DNA of 64,000 bases from Sphingobacteriales bacterium (GCA_027483645.1 JAIXUD010000009.1:667831-731830), one strand, 5' to 3'; numbered from the stretch's first letter, positions 1 through 10,045 are shown. The notes: generated by a model from the letters alone, not told the origin. A program made the numbers and translations.

Positions 1-31
1 AATTCCAAATTGCTGTCACCATTTTTGTTTC

Positions 32-179
32 GCCCCGAAGGGGCATAATAATGATAGCGTCGGGCTTTTCCGCCCGACGTACATATTGTATTATAAGGTT
101 AGGATTAGAAAAGCCTGTATTATGTCCGATGGGCGAAAAAGCCCATCGCTAGCATTCTGGTGCCCTTGCAGGGCGGCGT
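32..179. repeat. Cluster of short GC-rich palindromes
   Basis: Four hairpin-forming palindromes lie close together: GCCCC/GGGGC at 32-44, CGTCGGGC/GCCCGACG at 58-79, GATGGGC/GCCCATC at 128-147 and GCCCT/AGGGC at 162-173. The CGTCGGGC palindrome recurs at 35172-35190, where a CCCC/GGGG hairpin again lies nearby, so this looks like a dispersed REP-like family. No coding sequence is visible in 1-370; the rest of the gap is AT-rich. Confidence 0.6.
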
Positions 180-252
180 TGCAAATATCTTTGCATTACG
201 ATGGCATTTCAGCCCGACGTAAGTAATGCTAACCACCCCCCACAAAGCAAAA

Positions 253-281
253 AGCCAGTCCGGATCATAACTCCGTCTGGC
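253..281 (-). terminator. Probable intrinsic terminator of the T9SS gene
   Basis: GCCAG...CTGGC with an inner CGGA/TCCG forms a hairpin about 90 nt beyond the stop of the giant gene that is read leftwards. In that direction the stem is followed by a T-run (reverse complement of the A-run at 248-252). A T-run on the other side also makes it plausible in both directions. Confidence 0.5.
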
Positions 282-370
282 ATATTTTTGCTCTCAAAAC
301 TCAAAACCTCTTATCTCAATCTCTCACTGTTTTAAAATTTACTATTTCTCATTTCACCTTTCTTATTTAC

Positions 371-3300
371 CTACTCAATTACCATCTGTTTAATATAGGT
401 ATCCTTGCCAGAGCCAATTTTCACAAAATAAATACCTGTGGCCAATTTGTCTCCTAGGTCAAGTTGAGTCTTAGTTTTGCCGGTGGTACCTAAAAGTTCG
501 CTAAAGAATACCATCTGGCCAACGTTATTAAAAACCATCACGTTTACCTCATCAAATTCCGTTTCAAGCTGAATAGTAAAGACACCTTTGTTAGGGTTTG
601 GGTAAATATCGAACGAAGTAACAGCACTACTGGTCATGGTTACTGAAACCATATCATAAGCTTTGCTTTTTCCATCAAAATCAGTTTGCCTCAACCTATA
701 GTATGTTAGCCCCATTTCTGGGTGCTCGTCGTAGGTAAAGTATTTTTTCTCCGTTGAGTGACTTCCTGCACCTTTAACCGTTGCCACGGGCTCAAACTCT
801 AACCCATCCAACGAACGCTCAATGGTGAAGTAATCATTGTTAATTTCCATCGAAACTATCCAATCCGCTCGTACTTGCTCCCCTTCAGGCTTGGCATCAA
901 AACTTACTAAGTCGATAGGCAAACTACCGCCACTGTTTTGGCCTATACCAAAATCGGAAAAGGAAGTAAGCCCAGGTATCTTCGTTTTGCCAGTAGATGC
1001 TAACCTGTCTACCTCATTAAGTAATGAAATAGCCACGTTGCCATTGTTCCATGATTGTTTCCCTGACAGGGTTGGCCGCTTAATGAGCCTAAACTGGCCA
1101 TTAATCAATCCTTGGAAATTTTGAGTATTTACCTCAATAGCGTAAGATCCGGTAATTGGCTGTATGTTTGGGTCTATGGTCCATATACCAGCTTGGTTAA
1201 GCTCAGTATATAGGTTGCCCTCGTCTTCCACATTTATCGGTTGGCCCTTTTCTTCAAGAGGCAAATCACCAAACTTGGCTGTAAGGTATGTTGGCCCTAG
1301 CATGTAGTTATTGGTAATTTTAGCCCAATAGTACTCATTTACACCACCATACCCCAATGGAAAATCATAACTTGATGCATTGGAGGCTATATATCTTCTA
1401 AGTTGCCCAACTACATAGCTATTAGCACTATGGCCAGTAATGGCACTAGCACTGGTGTTTGTAAGTATCAGCATATTAGCACCTGTGCCTATATTGCCAT
1501 CTTGCATAGTTAACGTACCCGATACCGTTACCGGCCCCGCAAGGCTTACTTGTGGCGAAGTGTTTGAAGTGTTTCTTACCACTACGTTCAGGTACGTGTT
1601 ATTATCGGTATTACCAGTGTTACGTTCCCAAAGTTGTGTAGCACTACCATTAAATACCAACGATGAGGTTGCGTTCATTGTAATCTTGCCAAACTTACTT
1701 GGCGAGGCATTTCGCAATATTGAGCCACCTAGTTCCAAAACACTGCTATTATTCAATATCAATTCCATGTTCTGATCTCTAACACCAGAGAAATTAACGT
1801 TGCCTGCAACTATTAACCTACTGCTGCTGCCCATAGTCATAATCATATCTGCATTGCTGGAAGTGTTGTTGTTTTTATACAGAACATTGCCATTAACCTG
1901 TATTGTATCATTAGCAGCATAAGTATTAATAAGTAAACTGCCCGAGCCGTTAACCATTGTCATATCTAGGTCTCCGTTTACCAGCAATTTAGCATTCGTG
2001 CCATTTAAACTGTTCAGTTTAATGGTAATGTTGGTGCCTCTTGCATGGTTGATTTTAAAGTTTCCATTAACAATAAACTTAGCCGAACCATCAATTTCTA
2101 TTTCTATATTATTGCCGCCTGCAATAGTAGTTAAGCTAAAATCTTGCAGGATATTTAGGCTGTTGCTATTGGTGTAAGAAAGCTTGGTAATTGCAGCGTT
2201 TGTCTCTCGCAACAATAACGATTTAACAGTGTGGGTACTGTCAACAACTACCTGGTAACCTCTTATTGTTATGTCATCCAAATAACCCGGATATTTACCT
2301 CCCCCACCTGAGCATATACCACTCCATGTAGCCGCATTGCTCCAGTTTCCAGAAGCTATACAAGTGCAAGGTTGGGTTACTACAATAGACTTAGTAGTTT
2401 GGCAGCCTTTTGCATCGGTAACGGTAACACTATATGTTGCTGCTGTTAAAGCTGTTATTGTTTGCGTATTCCTTCCATTGCTCCACAGGTAAGTGTATGG
2501 TGCCGTGCCACCAGTTGGGGTAATAGTTGCGGAGCCATCGCTACCAGCAGGAACGCTCACATTGGTGGCAGTGCCCGTTGATACTAGTAAGGTCGGCTGA
2601 ACAAGTATCTGTGTATCGATTGCCGTGCAGCCGTTTACATCTCTTGTAGTAACCAAATAGCTACCCGCTGGTAAGTTGCTCACAACTCTAGCGGTATCGC
2701 CATTATTCCACAAATAAGTATATGGGCTAGTACCTCCAGTAGTTGTAGCCGTGATGCTACCATTACTCAAGCCAAAACATGTAGGGTGAGTTGCTGTTAC
2801 TGCCTTAGTTGAAACATTAAGCCTACTTGGAGGGGTATTTAGAAATACTACAGGTTGTGCAACGAAAGTCCTACGACCACAATTATCGGTTACTATTACG
2901 CTTATCACGCATTTGCTTTGTGGTGCCACGTTGCCTGAAGTAAATGTTACGTTTGCTTTATTGGTTTTGTTAAAAGTTCCGGCACAATTCGATGTCCACT
3001 CATAAGTATATGGTCCACTTCCGGTAGTAGCCGAAGCAGTTAAATTTATTGATTCGCCACTTACCATGGTACTTGGTATATTTGTTTGTACATCCAATCT
3101 TTTATCAATACTTGACATGATGATAAAGTTGAAAAAAGCACGCTGTGCTGCAACTTGGTTAGCTATTGAGCCTTTGCCATTAGAGGTGTGCCCTGCTTCG
3201 TACATTACCGTTCCGTTGGCTGGATTGTTGTAGCCAGGGCCGTATACTAATTTTACGCCTTTGCGGTTTCCTGAGCCATCGGCAGTGGTAATGGCTGCAG

Positions 3301-5806
3301 CGGTATTTGAGTTCCATGCGCCGGTTGTTACGGGTATATACCAATCTTCCGATCCGTTTTCCGTTGAAGGCGTTAAATCACCCATAAATTGCATTATTGG
3401 GTCGCTATTGTAAGCTGGGTTGTAAGTATATGGGCCAGTTAAATCATTGTGACTCTCGTTAATCAATCCGCCACAGCTACCACTTGAATAACATTGCAAG
3501 CCATTTGTCGACAAGAAATTCATTCGCTGAGATGGATTGCTAGGATTGAAAATGCCTTCTAACATACTCACTGCATGGCAACCTGACCAAATGTTACCTT
3601 TATATACGGTATTGAAGGTTCGCAAAAATGAGTGCTCAGCCCATGTTGGGTCAGCGTGAGGCAGTACGTATGTATCGTGGCAACCATTTAAGTTTGAAGG
3701 AAGGCCAACAGAATAAATAGAACTAGGAATGCCCGCATTGGTAAAGTATGGAATTACTAGGCTCTCATTATCTTGATCAACGATAAGATTAGAAAAGCCC
3801 GTTATGGTTTCAAATACCGGTGCCACAATATCGGCGGTAGTGGTTACACCCACTACACCCTGCGTTTGCCAATAAGCTATGCGGGCATTAACGGCTGATG
3901 AGCGGTACTCGGCCTCAATAATAAATGGCCCACCCCTAAAGCTATAGCCGTTGTATACAAAATCAACTCCGTCTTTTGATTTACTTCTGTTTATTATCCA
4001 TTTTATGGGAATATTATAGTTTAGCACCAAATCGTAAATCATGCCATATGGCTTGAGGCCATTGCCAATGGTTTGAGGTACAACACCCATATTAACGATA
4101 AATGCACCACTTTTTATTTGATTGACATTATTTACAATAACTACATCGCTTGCAACTACCCCAGCATTATCGGTTACGCTAACTGAGTATACCCCAGCCT
4201 GTAGATTGGTAATGCTTTTGGCAGTGCTAAAGTTGCTCCATAAGTATGTATATGGTGGTGTACCCCCATATACGTTGGCCGTAGCAGAACCCAAAACACC
4301 TATATCTTGATCGGTAGTGTTAAACAAAACTGACAGGTTGCTGTACTCGGTAATAGGGGAGCATGCCGAAACTGAACAGCCACTAGCATCGGAAACCGTA
4401 ACGCAATAATTGCCCATACAAAGTCCTGATCTATCTTGTGTGGTGGGGCCATCGCTCCAGCTGAATGTAAATGGTTCTTGACCCTGCAACATGGTAAGGT
4501 CAATGGTGCCACTGCAATCGGATATGCAATATACATTGGTACGTGTAAGGGCTACAATTGGACCGTTCGAGGCATTTACCAAGGTTGTACTTGTGGCAGT
4601 ACAACCTTGATTATCAGTTACTGTGACGCGGTACTGGCCAGAGCATACATTCGTAATATTTTGTGTTGTTGCGCTGTTGTTCCAAATATAAGTGTAAGGG
4701 CTATTACCACCTTGAGGGGTAGTCTCAACCCTGCCATTGCACTGGTTTATGCAGTTTTCATTAAAGCTTTGTACTGCTAGGCTAACATTATTAACGCTGC
4801 CAATGGTAATTGAATCTGTTTTGGCACATCCCAATGCATCGGTTCCGGTCACCCTATAATTGCCGGCAGTAAGCGCCGCTATTGAAGTGCCAGTGGCACC
4901 CGTGCTCCAAACATAGCTTACACCACCAGTTGCAGTAAGGGTGGTTGATCCGCCTGGGCATACATTTTTAACGCCTGAAATACTGATAATTGGTGAGCTG
5001 TCGGTAATGGTAGTGCTAGCAGTCATTGTCCTGCCATGGTAATTGGTAGTCGTTACCGAATATACACCCGCTACAAGGCCAGAAATATCTTGTGTTGTTC
5101 GGCCATTGCTCCAAATGTAACTGAAACCCCCAATGGAATCGGGAGTTACAACCAAATTGATTGAACCTAGTACGTTACAAACACCATTGGTTTTGTTTAT
5201 GCTTAAGGCATAATTATCCTTTAGGTTACCTCTTACCAAAATATTATCTACATGATAGTAATCACTACTACCATTGTTGGTGGCAATAATCTTGATTTTT
5301 ACCGTGTTTCCGCTTAACCCCGTTTGGGTAGCAACGGCACTGGTAAAATCATCCGCTCTATTACCGTTTGTAGCAAAATTAATGTATGTACCTCCATCAA
5401 TAGAATATAAAACTTGAATCCTATCGCTTGCTGATAGGTTACCTAATTCTGCTAAATCAATGGATATGGAAACGTTGTAATAGTTGGATATGTTAATGTC
5501 GTTTGAATAGAACAGCGCATCACAATCTGTTTCTCGTGCTTCAAGTCTGTTGGATATAACTTTGAAATAACGCGAACTTGATACAGGGCAGCCTGTCATG
5601 TCCAAATACCAATTAGTGCCGCTAGTGGCATTATTGGCTGCAGTAAAGGTTTCCGAAAGTATAGTGGTTTGTGCACTTCCTTGCCCAGCAGTTGTTAATA
5701 GTAAAAGTACCACCGCTATTATTATATAGCTTTCATTTTTGCAAATCTCCCCAAAGATGTTGCAACTTCTCTTTCCCTTGTTTAGCAATGCGTAAACAGA
5801 TGCCAT
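371..5806 (-). CDS. Giant T9SS-secreted protein with SprB-type repeats
   Basis: This is an 1811-residue secreted, probably cell-surface protein. A hydrophobic signal segment lies at about residues 27-45, ending in GQGSAQ. Residues ~50-195 look like a beta-sandwich. Residues ~200-560 hold SprB-type repeats with the recurring pattern PYTYxWxNGxxTQxIxxLxAGxYxVTVTD. A ~330-residue cysteine-containing region (~562-897) that I cannot assign follows. Then come an Ig/PKD-like stretch, more SprB repeats (~1000-1140), a beta-helix-like segment starting with ASGNWSNAATW (~1145-1460), and a C-terminal T9SS type A sorting domain (FDIYPNPNKG near 1731, ending GIYFVKIG...KQMVIE). SprB-like proteins serve in gliding or adhesion in relatives; that role here is inference. 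The gene stands alone. Confidence 0.85.
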   Translation of the reverse strand: MASVYALLNKGKRSCNIFGEICKNESYIIIAVVLLLLTTAGQGSAQTTILSETFTAANNATSGTNWYLDMTGCPVSSSRYFKVISNRLEARETDCDALFYSNDINISNYYNVSISIDLAELGNLSASDRIQVLYSIDGGTYINFATNGNRADDFTSAVATQTGLSGNTVKIKIIATNNGSSDYYHVDNILVRGNLKDNYALSINKTNGVCNVLGSINLVVTPDSIGGFSYIWSNGRTTQDISGLVAGVYSVTTTNYHGRTMTASTTITDSSPIISISGVKNVCPGGSTTLTATGGVSYVWSTGATGTSIAALTAGNYRVTGTDALGCAKTDSITIGSVNNVSLAVQSFNENCINQCNGRVETTPQGGNSPYTYIWNNSATTQNITNVCSGQYRVTVTDNQGCTATSTTLVNASNGPIVALTRTNVYCISDCSGTIDLTMLQGQEPFTFSWSDGPTTQDRSGLCMGNYCVTVSDASGCSVSACSPITEYSNLSVLFNTTDQDIGVLGSATANVYGGTPPYTYLWSNFSTAKSITNLQAGVYSVSVTDNAGVVASDVVIVNNVNQIKSGAFIVNMGVVPQTIGNGLKPYGMIYDLVLNYNIPIKWIINRSKSKDGVDFVYNGYSFRGGPFIIEAEYRSSAVNARIAYWQTQGVVGVTTTADIVAPVFETITGFSNLIVDQDNESLVIPYFTNAGIPSSIYSVGLPSNLNGCHDTYVLPHADPTWAEHSFLRTFNTVYKGNIWSGCHAVSMLEGIFNPSNPSQRMNFLSTNGLQCYSSGSCGGLINESHNDLTGPYTYNPAYNSDPIMQFMGDLTPSTENGSEDWYIPVTTGAWNSNTAAAITTADGSGNRKGVKLVYGPGYNNPANGTVMYEAGHTSNGKGSIANQVAAQRAFFNFIIMSSIDKRLDVQTNIPSTMVSGESINLTASATTGSGPYTYEWTSNCAGTFNKTNKANVTFTSGNVAPQSKCVISVIVTDNCGRRTFVAQPVVFLNTPPSRLNVSTKAVTATHPTCFGLSNGSITATTTGGTSPYTYLWNNGDTARVVSNLPAGSYLVTTRDVNGCTAIDTQILVQPTLLVSTGTATNVSVPAGSDGSATITPTGGTAPYTYLWSNGRNTQTITALTAATYSVTVTDAKGCQTTKSIVVTQPCTCIASGNWSNAATWSGICSGGGGKYPGYLDDITIRGYQVVVDSTHTVKSLLLRETNAAITKLSYTNSNSLNILQDFSLTTIAGGNNIEIEIDGSAKFIVNGNFKINHARGTNITIKLNSLNGTNAKLLVNGDLDMTMVNGSGSLLINTYAANDTIQVNGNVLYKNNNTSSNADMIMTMGSSSRLIVAGNVNFSGVRDQNMELILNNSSVLELGGSILRNASPSKFGKITMNATSSLVFNGSATQLWERNTGNTDNNTYLNVVVRNTSNTSPQVSLAGPVTVSGTLTMQDGNIGTGANMLILTNTSASAITGHSANSYVVGQLRRYIASNASSYDFPLGYGGVNEYYWAKITNNYMLGPTYLTAKFGDLPLEEKGQPINVEDEGNLYTELNQAGIWTIDPNIQPITGSYAIEVNTQNFQGLINGQFRLIKRPTLSGKQSWNNGNVAISLLNEVDRLASTGKTKIPGLTSFSDFGIGQNSGGSLPIDLVSFDAKPEGEQVRADWIVSMEINNDYFTIERSLDGLEFEPVATVKGAGSHSTEKKYFTYDEHPEMGLTYYRLRQTDFDGKSKAYDMVSVTMTSSAVTSFDIYPNPNKGVFTIQLETEFDEVNVMVFNNVGQMVFFSELLGTTGKTKTQLDLGDKLATGIYFVKIGSGKDTYIKQMVIE

Positions 5807-6179
5807 AATTGAAATAGGTTTTGAGTTTTTAGCCTTTCAAGTAGGTTTTGAGACCCTACTTGATGCACTATCACAAACTGTTCTACGCACTTCTACGTAT
5901 TATGGTTACACCATTAATAGTAAAAATCAAAATAAAAATTAGCAGTACCTTTACTATACACATTAAGCTGGCCAATAACTTGTTTATTATTCACCACATT
6001 GCCTTTTGCTGGGTTTATAATATTGGTTCATATAAATGCTCTTTTTTCATTTTTTTATTTGAAATTGCAGTGAAGACACATTATCTTCCTTTTATCAAGT
6101 AAAGGAAAAAATTTATTAGTCGAATACGATTAGGTCAAAATTGGGGACAACTGCTAACCACGTAAAACATTGATTACCT
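5807..6179. other. Non-coding gap between divergent genes
   Basis: This 373-base gap separates the T9SS gene from the response regulator. It is AT-rich. An 11-nt direct repeat, TAGGTTTTGAG, occurs at 5815-5825 and 5842-5852 (27-nt spacing) just upstream of the T9SS start and could be a regulator site. I find no clear -33/-7 promoter pair or RNA gene. Confidence 0.4.
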
Positions 6180-6836
6180 ATGGAACAAGTTAAAATCCTA
6201 ATTGTAGATGACCACCCCATGATACGTTTGGGCATACGCTCAATATTGAACAACGTGGAGCACCTAAACGTAGCTGACGAAGCTAACAATGGTATAGAAG
6301 CACTCGGAAAACTTGAGAATGAGGAGTTCGATTTAGTGATAATGGATATAAAAATGCCTGAAATGAACGGCATTGAAGCGACTGAGGAAATTGTAAAGCT
6401 ACACCCCAAAACTAAAGTACTGGCCATATCAATGTTCGATGAGCAACGGTATATTGTGAAGATGTTGCAAGCCGGTGCTATGGGATATGTTCTTAAAAAT
6501 ACCGGCAAAAACGAAATGGTGAACGCCATAAACTCTGTAATGGCAGGTGAGAGTTACTTCAGCCAAGAAGTAAGTACCATTATGATGTCGCAGTTTATGA
6601 ACCGTAACGGAGCAATACCAACATCAGAACCAAAACATGATGTTGCACTAACCAAACGCGAAACGGAAATCATCCGCATGATTACTGAAGAGCTTACCAA
6701 TGGCGAAATAGCCGAGCGCCTAGGCATCAGTTCTCGAACAGTAGACACGCACCGCCGCAACCTATTACAGAAGCTGGATGTGAAAAACACGGCTGGCTTG
6801 GTAAAATTCGCCATCCAGAATAACTTGTTGGAATAA
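6180..6836 (+). CDS. LuxR/NarL-family response regulator
   Basis: The 218-residue protein has a receiver domain (~1-125) and a LuxR-type helix-turn-helix (~155-218). The acidic pocket D10/D11, phosphoacceptor D56 (in VIMDIKMP) and K106 (in YVLKN) are all present, so phosphorylation control is expected. The HTH reads LTKRETEIIRMITEELTNGEIAERL (split here as LTKRETEIIRMI plus TEELTNGEIAERL), typical of NarL/FixJ regulators. No histidine kinase is adjacent, so it is an orphan regulator. The next gene starts 9 nt downstream and is probably cotranscribed. Target genes are unknown; the divergent T9SS gene is one candidate by position only. Confidence 0.92.
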   Translation: MEQVKILIVDDHPMIRLGIRSILNNVEHLNVADEANNGIEALGKLENEEFDLVIMDIKMPEMNGIEATEEIVKLHPKTKVLAISMFDEQRYIVKMLQAGAMGYVLKNTGKNEMVNAINSVMAGESYFSQEVSTIMMSQFMNRNGAIPTSEPKHDVALTKRETEIIRMITEELTNGEIAERLGISSRTVDTHRRNLLQKLDVKNTAGLVKFAIQNNLLE

Positions 6837-6845
6837 AACCCTACC

Positions 6846-7733
6846 ATGGCTCAAGATGGACTAAACGGCCATGACTCGCTCCGGAATTTCCTTTTCGATA
6901 CCCTTGAATATGTTCCGCATGTTGATAGCACATCGCCCGTATCGGGCGGATGCATTAACACTTGTCTTAGGCTGGAGACCAACTCTGGCACCTTCTTTTT
7001 GAAATACAACCATGCTGACGCTTATGCAGGCATGATGGCTGCTGAAGCTTATGGGCTGGAGTTGCTGCGAAACACCAAAACCATAGGTATACCCAAAGTA
7101 GTAGCCCAAAACGAATCAGGCGGGGTGGATTTTTTGGTATTGGAATGGATTGAACCTGCCGACGAAGTGCCTGATTATTGGCAGCAGTTCGGGCGCGATA
7201 TGGCTGCCCTGCACCGCAATAACTCTCGTTATTTTGGTTTGGACAAAGACAATTACATAGGCAGCCTGGCCCAATCGAACACCTTAATGGAGGACGGTAT
7301 CGACTTCTTCATTAGTCAACGCTTGCAGCCGCAGCTGCAGCGCGCCATTGATAAAAAGCAACTGCCTCTTGCGGCCATCACGCAATTCGAGGCACTTTAT
7401 ACCAAACTGCCCTCATTGCTCCCGCTTGAACCGCCCGCACTGCTACACGGCGACTTGTGGAGCGGCAACTACCTAACAGGTCCCGATGGCAAAGCTTGGT
7501 TGGTTGACCCCTCGGTACATTACGGTTTTCGGGAGGCGGAGATTGCCTACACCCAACTCTTCGGTGGGTTTAACATCAACTTTTACAACGCCTATAACGA
7601 TGTGTTCCCACTTTTGGAGGGCTTCCATGACCGCAACGAAATCTATAACCTATATCCGCTACTAGTACACGTAAACTTATTTGGTGGAAATTATGCCAAA
7701 CAAGTAATGTCTATCTTGGAGGAGTATGGTTAA
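6846..7733 (+). CDS. Fructosamine kinase family protein
   Basis: The 295-residue protein belongs to the fructosamine/ketosamine-3-kinase family, which phosphorylates sugar amines on glycated proteins or small molecules and so promotes deglycation. The catalytic-loop motif LLHGDLWSGNYL lies near residue 200, followed by WLVDPSVHYGFREAEIAYTQ, the metal-binding DP segment. The C-terminal NLYPLLVHVNLFGGNY is also characteristic. Length fits the family (about 290). It starts 9 nt after the response regulator stop, indicating an operon. The substrate is unknown. Confidence 0.9.
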   Translation: MAQDGLNGHDSLRNFLFDTLEYVPHVDSTSPVSGGCINTCLRLETNSGTFFLKYNHADAYAGMMAAEAYGLELLRNTKTIGIPKVVAQNESGGVDFLVLEWIEPADEVPDYWQQFGRDMAALHRNNSRYFGLDKDNYIGSLAQSNTLMEDGIDFFISQRLQPQLQRAIDKKQLPLAAITQFEALYTKLPSLLPLEPPALLHGDLWSGNYLTGPDGKAWLVDPSVHYGFREAEIAYTQLFGGFNINFYNAYNDVFPLLEGFHDRNEIYNLYPLLVHVNLFGGNYAKQVMSILEEYG

Positions 7734-7857
7734 TTTTGTTGCTTTCGCAAGTAATATGAACTACTTTTATTTCGTTTTGATTGATGTACATAGCGTTTAG
7801 CGCTTATTTCAATTTGGCATACTAGTTGCTTAAAGGGTAGTAAGAAAAATCGATAAA

Positions 7858-8451
7858 ATGATACGTTTGTTAACCTTTTTGATGCTTTTGGTTGCCAGTG
7901 CGACCTTACAAGCCCAGGATAGCACCGGGTATATGACCCAGTATATTACCCCTGAAGGTGATACGCTTTATTTAGCCTCATTAGCCCCAGTTACCATATT
8001 AGAAAGGCGCGAGTTTAAAACCGATTTGGAGAGATCAAATTTCCGTAAGCTACAGCGCAACATGGCTATTGTATACCCTTATGCCGTAATGGCCAGGGAA
8101 ATATATTTGGATATGCAGGATGACATGGCAGATATTGACAAACGCCGCCAAAAAAAGAAATACAAAAAAGAGCGCGAGGAAGAATTGAAGGCCGAATTTG
8201 AAGAAAAGCTTAAAAAACTTACCACTACCCAAGGCCGATTGCTGGTAATGATGATAAACCGCTATACTGGCAACAACTGTTATGCTTTGATAAAAGAGCT
8301 GAAGGGTGGTATGGCCGCATTCGGGTGGAACTTGATAGCCAAGCGCTGGGACTACGACTTGAAAGAACCTTATGTAGCCGCCAATAATCCGGATATGGAG
8401 TTTATCATCTATAAACTAGAGGAAGCGGAAAAGCTAAAGGCGAATCAATAG
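7858..8451 (+). CDS. DUF4294 family exported protein
   Basis: The 197-residue protein has a signal peptide (MIRLLTFLMLLVASATLQAQ) and the features of DUF4294, a Bacteroidota-specific family without known function. After the YITPEGDTLYLASL segment comes a very basic/acidic charged helix (~95-125, KKRRQ/KKEREEE-like) and then the conserved GRLLVMMINRYTGNNCYALIKEL core. It is probably periplasmic. The stop overlaps the end of the convergent glycosyltransferase gene by 7 nt. Confidence 0.82.
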   Translation: MIRLLTFLMLLVASATLQAQDSTGYMTQYITPEGDTLYLASLAPVTILERREFKTDLERSNFRKLQRNMAIVYPYAVMAREIYLDMQDDMADIDKRRQKKKYKKEREEELKAEFEEKLKKLTTTQGRLLVMMINRYTGNNCYALIKELKGGMAAFGWNLIAKRWDYDLKEPYVAANNPDMEFIIYKLEEAEKLKANQ

Positions 8452-9434
8452 CGACTTACTACTTCCCTTACAATATCGGCGGGGCTTATCTCGCGCATAC
8501 ATTTAAAATGCCCTTCGGGGCATTTTTCATATCCAATTTTCGAGCACGGGCGGCAGTGCAAGCCTTTGGTTTCCATGATTACAGAAACCAAGCTGCTCGA
8601 CTTTCCATAATAAGGATGCATCCCAAACTCCGGTATAGTATTGCCCCAAAGAGATATGATAGGCTTTTGAAACGCCGCGGCTATGTGCATCAGCCCCGTA
8701 TCATTGCTTACTACTACCCTACCCTGCCTAACCAGCGATGCAGAACCATTCAGGTTGAACTGCCCGCAAGCATTCCATACCAATGGATTAGCACTTGCGG
8801 ATACAATGGCTTCGCCAGCGGCTTTGTCTTCCGGACCCCCTAATAACACGATGGGGTGTGGTATTGCCTTACAAACTTTTGCGAGTAAGTCCACCGGGTA
8901 TTGCTTGGTGGCGTGCTTGGCGCCGATAACGATGGCCACATAACCGTTGCGGTGGGTTTCGGGCAGTTGTTCGGTTGTTACTTCTTGAACCCGTGGGATG
9001 TAATATTCAAGCCCAAGGCCATCATCGGTTACACCCAGCGGTGCTGCGGCGGCTAAATACCTGTCAACTATATGCACGGGTAACAGCTTATCCACCTTAA
9101 ACTTCACCATCAGCCACTTCTCGATGTTCATTTTATAGAACACCGACTCCCTTTTACCAAGCAGCTTGCGTATGGCAAAAGTGCGCTGGTTGTTGTGCAG
9201 GTCGATAATGTAATCGAAACCAAAAGTCTTCAAATACTTTACCGTAGGCAATAACCCATCTTGCAAAAAATGAAACTGATCGATATACGGGTTGCCTTCT
9301 AGAATAGAGGCAAACAACTTCTTGGTAAGAAAATGCACCTCCGCGCCGGGCACTTGCTGTTTCACGCACCTAACTACGGGCGTGGTGAGCACAATGTCTC
9401 CGATAGAACTAAAGCGGATGATGAGTATTTTCAA
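8445..9434 (-). CDS. Glycosyltransferase family 9 (heptosyltransferase-like)
   Basis: The 329-residue protein is a GT-B fold family 9 enzyme, related to ADP-heptose:LPS heptosyltransferases. Evidence is the N-terminal MKILIIRFSSIGDIVLTTPV, the central VAIVIGAKHATKQYP / IVLLGGPEDKAAGE segment, and the donor-binding motif VVSNDTGLMHIAAAF followed by PIISLWGNT. It probably adds a sugar to lipopolysaccharide core on the cytoplasmic face; donor and acceptor are not deducible. It lies 69 nt downstream of the gamma-carbonic-anhydrase gene on the same strand. Confidence 0.9.
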   Translation of the reverse strand: MKILIIRFSSIGDIVLTTPVVRCVKQQVPGAEVHFLTKKLFASILEGNPYIDQFHFLQDGLLPTVKYLKTFGFDYIIDLHNNQRTFAIRKLLGKRESVFYKMNIEKWLMVKFKVDKLLPVHIVDRYLAAAAPLGVTDDGLGLEYYIPRVQEVTTEQLPETHRNGYVAIVIGAKHATKQYPVDLLAKVCKAIPHPIVLLGGPEDKAAGEAIVSASANPLVWNACGQFNLNGSASLVRQGRVVVSNDTGLMHIAAAFQKPIISLWGNTIPEFGMHPYYGKSSSLVSVIMETKGLHCRPCSKIGYEKCPEGHFKCMREISPADIVREVVSRY

Positions 9435-9503
9435 ACTGTTTTTTTGCTCCTCTCCTGGAGCCTGCCGTTAGCATGTCGAACGGGGAGAGGTTGGGTGAGG
9501 GGT

Positions 9504-10010
9504 TTACTTCAAATACTTCGCTGCCTCTTCTGCATACACCTTCGCGCTAAACTCCAGCATACCCAGCGTACTCTCGCCCAATTGGCGTATCACCTTACCT
9601 GGAGAGCCTACGAACAACGAATAATCCGGTATCACCTCGCCTTCCTTTACCAAGGCATTGGCACCAATCACACAGCCTTTGCCAATCACCGCACCATTGA
9701 GTACTACGGCTTTTATACCGATAAGTGAATGGTCTCCAACGGTACAGCCGTGCAACACCGCACCGTGGCCAACGGTTACACCTTTGCCAACGGTAAGCGG
9801 CGTACCATGGTCTACATGCATAATCACCGCCTCCTGCACATTGCTATCGTCGCCAATGGTAATGCTGTCAAAATCAGCACGCAAGGTAGCCCCGTACCAA
9901 ATGGAAACGCGGTTGCCCAGTGTTACATTGCCCAGCACATAAGCATTCGGCGCGACGAAAACGCCTTCGCCTTTGGTTACTTGGTTTTGGAGTTGTTGGA
10001 GGTAGGACAT
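9504..10010 (-). CDS. Gamma carbonic anhydrase family protein
   Basis: The 168-residue protein is a left-handed beta-helix of hexapeptide repeats (GKGVTVGHGAVLHG, GKGCVIGANALV). Zinc-ligand-type histidines sit in HVDHG (~65-70) and GHGAVLHG (~82-90), and the conserved R-x-D of RADFDSI is present, as in the YrdA/PaaY/gamma-CA group. Carbonic anhydrase activity is possible but many relatives are uncharacterised. The size matches the family (~170). The array at 10011-10045 begins directly at its start codon. Confidence 0.88.
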   Translation of the reverse strand: MSYLQQLQNQVTKGEGVFVAPNAYVLGNVTLGNRVSIWYGATLRADFDSITIGDDSNVQEAVIMHVDHGTPLTVGKGVTVGHGAVLHGCTVGDHSLIGIKAVVLNGAVIGKGCVIGANALVKEGEVIPDYSLFVGSPGKVIRQLGESTLGMLEFSAKVYAEEAAKYLK

Positions 10011-10045
10011 TGGTAGATTGGTTATTAGTTATTGGTTACTGGTAT
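10011..10045. repeat. Heptad array, TTGGTTA family
   Basis: Five degenerate 7-nt units in register: TGGTAGA, TTGGTTA, TTAGTTA, TTGGTTA, CTGGTAT. It abuts the start codon of the gamma-CA gene. Confidence 0.6.

Noticed and set aside
5848..6102. Open frame of 84 codons in the gap before the response regulator
   Set aside because: The AT-rich composition and hydrophobic residue mix are typical of non-coding DNA; no motif, and it starts in the T9SS upstream region.
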